Below, in pieces: positions 7,090 to 13,616 of a DNA stretch of 13,616 nt. The notes under the pieces were generated by a model, which was not told the DNA's origin, searched no databases, and saw only the letters and a program-made list of their open reading frames with translations. Source of the stretch: an uncultured Prevotella sp. (GTDB lineage: Bacteria; Bacteroidota; Bacteroidia; Bacteroidales; Bacteroidaceae); contig CALBLK010000070.1 of the NCBI GenBank assembly GCA_937895845.1, forward strand, positions 1-13,616, written 5' to 3'. How positions within the stretch are numbered: the first letter of the stretch is position 1; each line of letters opens with the position of its first letter. The position numbers were made by a program, and so were the translations under genes.

Positions 7090-7753
7090 GTTGCTGTCAT
7101 TTGCGCTTCAGCCCGGCGTCAGTCCGCCGCCACCGGGGCGCAGATACAGCAACCCTGCAAGGAAACAGATAAACATTGACAAAATGCTGAAAGCGGAAGA
7201 AGGTGGCCTGCCAATGGCAACAAGTTACTGGCAGAGACCCGGAAAGATGAAACACAAAGCACAATTGGCCAAAAGAAGAGTGGTAGAGTTACCGGATGCA
7301 AGCAACTTTACAGATGTGGCGTGTTCTTGTCTGAGGGAAATGTTTCCGCCATCCGCGCACTAAACAGCGCTGCTTCTTTTCCCTTGAAGCGCCCAACTAT
7401 AAAACTGTGATTTATGGAAAATAAAGACAGGCTGTCGGAAGTTATGAATCTCATTGGATATGGATTAGCCAAATTTGGTCTGGACTTTGCAAAGGAATTT
7501 GGATTTAACACAAAAGACAAACTGTATTGAAGAATTATATAACCGGCAACATAAGATGGCAAGCCATGAAAACAAGATGATTATGAACACATTATGGACA
7601 CCTTTACGGCAGCACAGATTCTGCCAGCCACGCCATATATGCACAGTGGGCACCGGTCGCACGGCACATGGCGCCCTCCCTCCGGCCCTGACATGCGTCC
7701 CGGGCAAAGGCGCGAATTGACATCAAGCAAATCCGGGCATCTCACTTGACAGA
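7085..7753. other. Gene-poor stretch with an AT-richer patch
   Basis: I recognise no gene in this stretch. From about 7150 to 7620, and most clearly 7380-7610, the sequence is visibly richer in A and T than its surroundings. Several small frames are open on both strands: 7088-7363 and 7475-7720 on plus, 7308-7562 and 7581-7790 on minus. None has recognisable motifs or the codon use of the neighbouring genes. From 7620 to 7735 the composition returns to GC-rich. I interpret it as a decayed insertion or relic of a lost gene, which the sequence alone cannot prove. Confidence 0.5.
7414..7530 (+). CDS. Small ORF, possible N-terminal fragment of a lost gene
   Basis: Thirty-eight codons start MENKDRLSEVMNLIGYG and end KEFGFNTKDKLY before TGA. 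The peptide is lysine-rich with a regular hydrophobic pattern and looks more protein-like than other frames nearby, and its AT-rich codons are unlike those of the neighbours. I do not recognise the family. Reading past the stop in the other two frames does not continue an obvious domain. It may be a true small protein, the truncated start of a larger gene, or chance. Confidence 0.25.
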   Translation: MENKDRLSEVMNLIGYGLAKFGLDFAKEFGFNTKDKLY

Positions 7754-7809
7754 AAAGGGCGGAGGCGGCGGCATTGGAAATTTCGTCCATGCCGCCGCCT
7801 CCGCCCTTT
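7754..7809 (-). terminator. Strong rho-independent terminator of typA
   Basis: Arms at 7754-7774 and 7789-7809 are perfect 21-bp reverse complements with a 14-base loop that can pair further (GGA with TCC). On the minus strand the hairpin ends in CCCTTTTCTGT, a U-rich tail. It begins 32 bases after the typA stop. On the plus strand an A-run precedes it and only a short T-run follows. Confidence 0.85.
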
Positions 7810-7841
7810 AGGATAATGTGGAAATAAAGGAGGAAGCGCCC

Positions 7842-9644
7842 TTAGCTCTTGGCGCTTTTCTTCCGCTCATTGTGGTCGAGGATGACCTTGCGCATGCGCA
7901 TGCTCTTTGGGGTGACCTCAACCAGCTCGTCGGCCTTGATATACTCGAGGGCCTCCTCGAGCGAGAGGACGGTGCGGGGCACGATGCGGGCCTTGTCGTC
8001 GGAGCCGCTGGCGCGCGTGTTGGTGAGCTGCTTGGCCTTGGTGACATTGACCACCAGGTCGTTGTCGTGCACATGCTCGCCCACGACCTCGCCCATGTAC
8101 ACCTCGTCACCGGGGTCGATGAAGAACTTTCCGCGGTCCTGCAGCTTGTCGATGGAATAGGCATAGGCCGTGCCCGTCTCCATGGCAATCATGGAGCCGT
8201 TGATGCGGCGGGTTATCTCGCCCTTGTAGGGCTGGTACTCCTTGAAGCGGTGGGCCATGATGGCCTCGCCCTGGCTGGCGGTGAGCACGTTGGTGCGCAG
8301 GCCGATGATGCCGCGCGAGGGGATGTCGAACTCGATGTTCACGCGGTCGGCCTGGCTCTCCATCGAGGTCATCTCGCCCTTGCGGCGCGTCACCATGTCT
8401 ATCATCTTCGAGGCGAACTCCTCGGGCACATTGATGGTAAGCTCCTCGACTGGCTCGCACTTCACGCCGTCTATCTCCTTGTAAATCACCTGGGGCTGGC
8501 CCACCTGCAGCTCGTAGCCCTCGCGGCGCATGGTCTCGATGAGCACGGAGAGGTGGAGCACGCCGCGCCCGCTCACCACCCACTTGTCGGTGGAGTCCTC
8601 GAAGGGGCGCACGCGCAGGGCCAGGTTCTTCTCCAGTTCCTTTTGCAGGCGGTCGTTGATGTGGCGGCTGGTGACATACTTGCCCTCGCGCCCGAAGAAC
8701 GGGGAGTCGTTGATGGTGAAGAGCATGGACATCGTGGGCTCGTCGATGGCGATGGGCGGCAGGGACTCGGGATGCTCGAAGTCGCAGATGGTGTCGCCTA
8801 TCTCGAACCTTTCGAGGCCGATGATGGCGCAGATGTCGCCGCTGCCCACCTCGGCGGTCTTCACGTGGCCCATGCCCTCAAAGGTGTGAAGCTCCTTGAT
8901 GCGGGTCTTCTCCTGGGTGCCATCGCGGTGGGCGATGGTCACGTTCATGCCCTCGCGCAGGGTGCCTCGGTGGACGCGGCCCACGGCGATGCGGCCGGTG
9001 TAGCTCGAATAGTCGAGCGAGGTGATGAGCATCTGCGGCGTGCCCTCGATCACGCGGGGGGCGGGGATCACCTCGACAATCTTGTCAAGCAGGTAGGTGA
9101 TGTCGGCGGTGGGCTTGCTGTAGTCGGGCCCCATCCAGCCGTTCTTGGCCGAGCCGTAAACCACGGGGAAGTCTAGCTGGTCCTCGGTGGCGTTGAGCGA
9201 GAACATCAGGTCGAACACCATCTCGTAGACTTCCTCGGGGCGGCAGTTGGGCTTGTCGACCTTGTTCACCACGACGATGGGCTTCAGCCCTATCTGCAGG
9301 GCTTTCTGCAGCACGAAGCGCGTCTGGGGCATGGGACCTTCAAAGGCGTCGACCAGCAGCAGGCAGCCGTCGGCCATGTTGAGCACGCGCTCCACCTCGC
9401 CTCCGAAGTCGGCGTGTCCCGGTGTGTCAATGATGTTGATTTTGGTACCTTTCCAGTTGATGGAGACGTTCTTCGACAGAATGGTTATCCCTCGCTCGCG
9501 CTCCAAGTCGTTGCTGTCCAGCACTTGGCCGCTGAGGTCCTGCCCCTCGCGAAACAGGTTCCCTGCCAGCATCATCTTGTCAACCAGCGTGGTTTTTCCG
9601 TGGTCTACATGCGCGATGATTGCGATGTTTCTGATGTCTTGCAT
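7842..9644 (-). CDS. typA: Ribosome-binding translational GTPase TypA/BipA
   Basis: TypA/BipA binds the ribosome in a GTP-dependent way, with a fold like EF-G, and is needed for efficient ribosome assembly and growth under stress such as cold. The 600-residue chain is the usual family length. Its GTPase motifs are all intact: G1 AHVDHGKT (11-18), G2 RGIT (51-54) within ERERGITI, G3 DTPGH (73-77), G4 NKVD (127-130) and G5 SAK (165-167). Domain II follows (from about 205), then an EF-G III-like domain with GRGVLHLSVLIETMRREGYE, an EF-G V-like domain (SRGIIGLRTNVLTASQGEA), and the TypA-specific C-terminal domain with the near-invariant tail LDDNxRKK-type motif, here LDHNERKK. This tail and the absence of an EF-G domain IV separate it from EF-G and LepA. 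The start at MQDIRNIAIIAHVDHGKTT is the standard one. It has its own promoter and terminator, so it is a single-gene unit. Confidence 0.97.
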   Translation of the reverse strand: MQDIRNIAIIAHVDHGKTTLVDKMMLAGNLFREGQDLSGQVLDSNDLERERGITILSKNVSINWKGTKINIIDTPGHADFGGEVERVLNMADGCLLLVDAFEGPMPQTRFVLQKALQIGLKPIVVVNKVDKPNCRPEEVYEMVFDLMFSLNATEDQLDFPVVYGSAKNGWMGPDYSKPTADITYLLDKIVEVIPAPRVIEGTPQMLITSLDYSSYTGRIAVGRVHRGTLREGMNVTIAHRDGTQEKTRIKELHTFEGMGHVKTAEVGSGDICAIIGLERFEIGDTICDFEHPESLPPIAIDEPTMSMLFTINDSPFFGREGKYVTSRHINDRLQKELEKNLALRVRPFEDSTDKWVVSGRGVLHLSVLIETMRREGYELQVGQPQVIYKEIDGVKCEPVEELTINVPEEFASKMIDMVTRRKGEMTSMESQADRVNIEFDIPSRGIIGLRTNVLTASQGEAIMAHRFKEYQPYKGEITRRINGSMIAMETGTAYAYSIDKLQDRGKFFIDPGDEVYMGEVVGEHVHDNDLVVNVTKAKQLTNTRASGSDDKARIVPRTVLSLEEALEYIKADELVEVTPKSMRMRKVILDHNERKKSAKS

Positions 9645-9669
9645 TTTTCTTTTCCCTTAAAACTGGGTG

Positions 9670-9677
9670 CAAAGTTA
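9670..9677 (-). promoter_or_regulatory. -7 promoter box for typA
   Basis: The minus strand reads TAACTTTG, a perfect TAnnTTTG, about 25 bases upstream of the typA ATG; the leader would be only about 20 bases. A TTTTG lies 12 bases upstream, too close to be an ideal -33 element. The 22-bp repeat array begins about 40 bp further upstream. Confidence 0.7.
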
Positions 9678-9716
9678 CTGCTTTTTTCGCAAAACGGCTG
9701 CATATAAGCTAAAAAA

Positions 9717-9870
9717 GACCGCGCGAAACGGTGCGTATGACCGCGCGAAACAGTGCGTTTCACGCTGCAATACGGGCCGTATGGCACGGCGAAGCGGGCC
9801 GTTTCGCGCTGCGGTATGGGCCGTATTAAAAGGCAAGACGCACCGCCTCGCAAACGGAAGCGGTGCGTCT
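9717..9870. repeat. Degenerate tandem array of seven 22-bp units, each with a 13-bp dyad
   Basis: Seven head-to-tail units start at 9717, 9739, 9761, 9783, 9805, 9827 and 9849, all exactly 22 bp. Units 1 and 2 agree at 20 of 22 positions, and units 3 and 5 share most of their length (CGCTGC, then TA, then GGGCCGTAT). Units 6 and 7 are the most diverged and are overprinted by a terminator hairpin. The last 13 bases of each unit form a near-palindrome, perfect in unit 3 (ATACGG-G-CCGTAT at 9770-9782) and 4-5 of 6 pairs in most others. The 9 bases between dyads are GC-rich and variable. There are no unique spacers, so this is not a CRISPR. It could be a set of operators for typA, an intergenic repeat family, or a remnant of a larger element. 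Confidence 0.7.
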
Positions 9871-9873
9871 TGC
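9833..9873 (-). terminator. Rho-independent terminator of the DUF3467 gene
   Basis: GCAAGACGCACCGC (9833-9846) is exactly complementary to 9860-9873, giving a 14-bp stem with a 13-base loop. On the minus strand the stem is followed by CTTTTAATA, a U-rich tail. It lies about 70 bases past the stop of the DUF3467 gene and overlaps units 6-7 of the 22-bp array. Confidence 0.75.
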
Positions 9874-9916
9874 GCAAATGGCCGGTCTGGCGGATGGGTT
9901 GCCACCGTGCGCCCGC

Positions 9917-9933
9917 CCCGGCGGAGCGCCGGG
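9917..9933 (-). other. Short GC hairpin at the 3' end of the DUF3467 gene
   Basis: CCCGGCG-GAG-CGCCGGG is a perfect 7-bp stem with a 3-base loop, 8 bases past the stop codon. It has no U-run, so it may protect the transcript end rather than terminate; the hairpin at 9833-9873 is the better terminator. Confidence 0.4.
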
Positions 9934-9940
9934 CTGGCGG

Positions 9941-10258
9941 TCAAGCCTCGGCCTTGCCTATGTTGAAGGGGGCTATGGTGCGGGGTTCCTGGTTAGGAAT
10001 CTTGATGGGTCCGAACTCGCGCTCGTAGCGCACGATGTTCTCCTGCAAGGCCATGAGCAGCCGCTTGGCGTGCTCGGGAGCCAGGATGACACGGCTCTTC
10101 ACCTGGGCCTTGGGCACCCCGGGGAGCACGCGGGCGAAGTCGAGCACAAAGTCACTGCTGGAGTGGGTGATGATGGCGAAGTTGGCATAGTCGCCCTGGG
10201 CGACATCGGCGGGCAGCTCAACCTGGAACTGTCCCTTGGAATTCTCTTTCTCGTTCAT
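9941..10258 (-). CDS. DUF3467 domain protein
   Basis: This small soluble protein of 105 residues matches what I remember of the DUF3467 family, commonly found next to rpoC in Bacteroidota. Its function is unknown. Visible features are a charged N-terminus (MNEKENSKGQFQVELP), a segment GDYANFAIITHSSSDFVLDFARVLPGV (22-48), and KSRVILAPEHAKRLLMALQENIVRYEREFGPIK (54-86), an apparent beta-strand plus long amphipathic helix. The end is IPNQEPRTIAPFNIGKAEA. There is no signal peptide, membrane span or cysteine. It lies 205 bases downstream of rpoC in the same direction, but a terminator-like hairpin after rpoC and a perfect -7 box before this gene suggest it is transcribed on its own. The conserved position suggests, without proof, a link to transcription or growth. 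Confidence 0.88.
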   Translation of the reverse strand: MNEKENSKGQFQVELPADVAQGDYANFAIITHSSSDFVLDFARVLPGVPKAQVKSRVILAPEHAKRLLMALQENIVRYEREFGPIKIPNQEPRTIAPFNIGKAEA

Positions 10259-10287
10259 TGTCTTTGAAATGCTTAGTTGTTAACGGC

Positions 10288-10322
10288 CACGCGGCAGGCG
10301 CTGACGCCACGGCACGCGGCAG
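10288..10322. repeat. Direct repeat in the DUF3467 leader
   Basis: CACGCGGCAG occurs at 10288-10297 and 10313-10322, 25 bases apart, around a small GGCG-CTGA-CGCC hairpin (10297-10308). It lies between the promoter box and the ATG, so it would form a structured, GC-rich 5' leader. Its function is unknown and it may be chance in GC-rich DNA. Confidence 0.3.
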
Positions 10323-10324
10323 TG

Positions 10325-10332
10325 CAAAGTTA
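10325..10332 (-). promoter_or_regulatory. -7 promoter box for the DUF3467 gene
   Basis: The minus strand reads TAACTTTG within GCACTAACTTTGCAC, a perfect TAnnTTTG and identical to the box before typA. The leader to the ATG at 10258 would be about 60 bases. Confidence 0.65.
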
Positions 10333-10366
10333 GTGCTTTTAAACGACATGGCCAACAGAACGGCAC

Positions 10367-10416
10367 AAAAAGGCCCGGCATGGCGGCTGCTCTGCCGCCG
10401 CCCCCCATCCCGGCCC
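10367..10416 (-). terminator. Likely rpoC terminator
   Basis: GGCGGC (10382-10387) pairs with GCCGCC (10394-10399) around a 6-base loop. Flanking GGCC..GG and CC..GGCC segments can extend the stem imperfectly. On the minus strand it ends in GGGCCTTTTTGTG, with the U-run at 10367-10371, as expected of a rho-independent terminator for rpoC. Confidence 0.6.
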
Positions 10417-10429
10417 CGGTTTGAACCGC

Positions 10430-10456
10430 GCCGCCCGCCCGCTGCGGGCGGGCGGC
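10430..10456 (-). other. Very GC-rich hairpin just after rpoC
   Basis: GCCGCCCGCCCGC (10430-10442) and its exact complement (10444-10456) flank a single T, so the real loop takes up a base pair or two of the stem. It lies 7 bases after the rpoC stop. No U-run follows; it may back up the terminator or protect the 3' end. Confidence 0.5.
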
Positions 10457-10463
10457 CCTGAGA

Positions 10464-13616
<3,153 letters not shown>

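Noticed and set aside
7119..7301. Minus-strand hydrophobic frame that might be a small membrane protein
   Set aside because: It has scattered cysteines and prolines, no conserved-looking pattern and no promoter box; another minus frame here (ending near 7119) gives only a 22-residue peptide.
7818..9176. Long plus-strand open frame across typA (452 codons)
   Set aside because: It mirrors the typA codons, giving a low-complexity Leu/Val/His/Gly protein, while typA on the other strand has every GTPase motif.
9717..9870. CRISPR-like array
   Set aside because: The 22-bp units are contiguous, diverged and lack unique spacers, and no cas genes are visible.
9667..9966. Small open frames on both strands through the 22-bp array
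   Set aside because: They arise from the repeated bases, have no start signals, and 22 is not a multiple of three, so no repeated peptide is maintained.

Overview
The window looks like a chromosomal segment from a GC-rich member of the Bacteroidales (Bacteroidota). By eye the base composition is roughly 60% GC. Three things support the assignment. The gene content includes an Fkp-type fucokinase/GDP-fucose pyrophosphorylase, a Bacteroides-like FucP, and a DUF3467 gene beside rpoC. The intergenic regions carry the Bacteroidota -7 promoter box TAnnTTTG at sensible distances from starts. Classical Shine-Dalgarno sequences are mostly absent. I cannot name the genus; a Muribaculaceae- or Prevotella-like organism would fit.

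Layout, left to right. (1) The 5' half of fkp (minus strand, cut by the left edge, bases 1-1412) is divergent from fucP (plus, 1586-2911). Between them lies a compact control region with two oppositely facing -7 boxes and a short dyad. Together they make an L-fucose import and activation module: FucP brings fucose in and Fkp turns it into GDP-fucose for surface glycans. (2) A large YfhO-family polytopic membrane protein (minus, 3083-5587) converges on fucP, with a perfect 20-bp hairpin between them. (3) Divergent from yfhO is a single-chain fusion of MTA/SAH nucleosidase and LuxS (plus, 5806-7011). It would carry out both steps from S-adenosylhomocysteine to homocysteine plus DPD, the AI-2 precursor. 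(4) About 0.75 kb of gene-poor DNA (7085-7840) includes a noticeably AT-richer patch that holds at most a 38-codon ORF. (5) A minus-strand block follows: typA/bipA (7842-9644), a DUF3467 protein (9941-10258) and the last 1050 codons of rpoC (10464 to the right edge). Between typA and DUF3467 lies a degenerate, phase-locked array of 22-bp units, each containing a 13-bp near-palindrome. This array is the least explained structure in the window.

Most of the window is conserved core genome. The parts worth a second look are the MtnN-LuxS fusion with two altered positions beside its catalytic cysteine, the 22-bp dyad array upstream of typA, the fkp/fucP divergent control region, and the AT-rich relic after luxS. 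I saw no tRNA, rRNA, CRISPR array, intact insertion sequence or phage gene.
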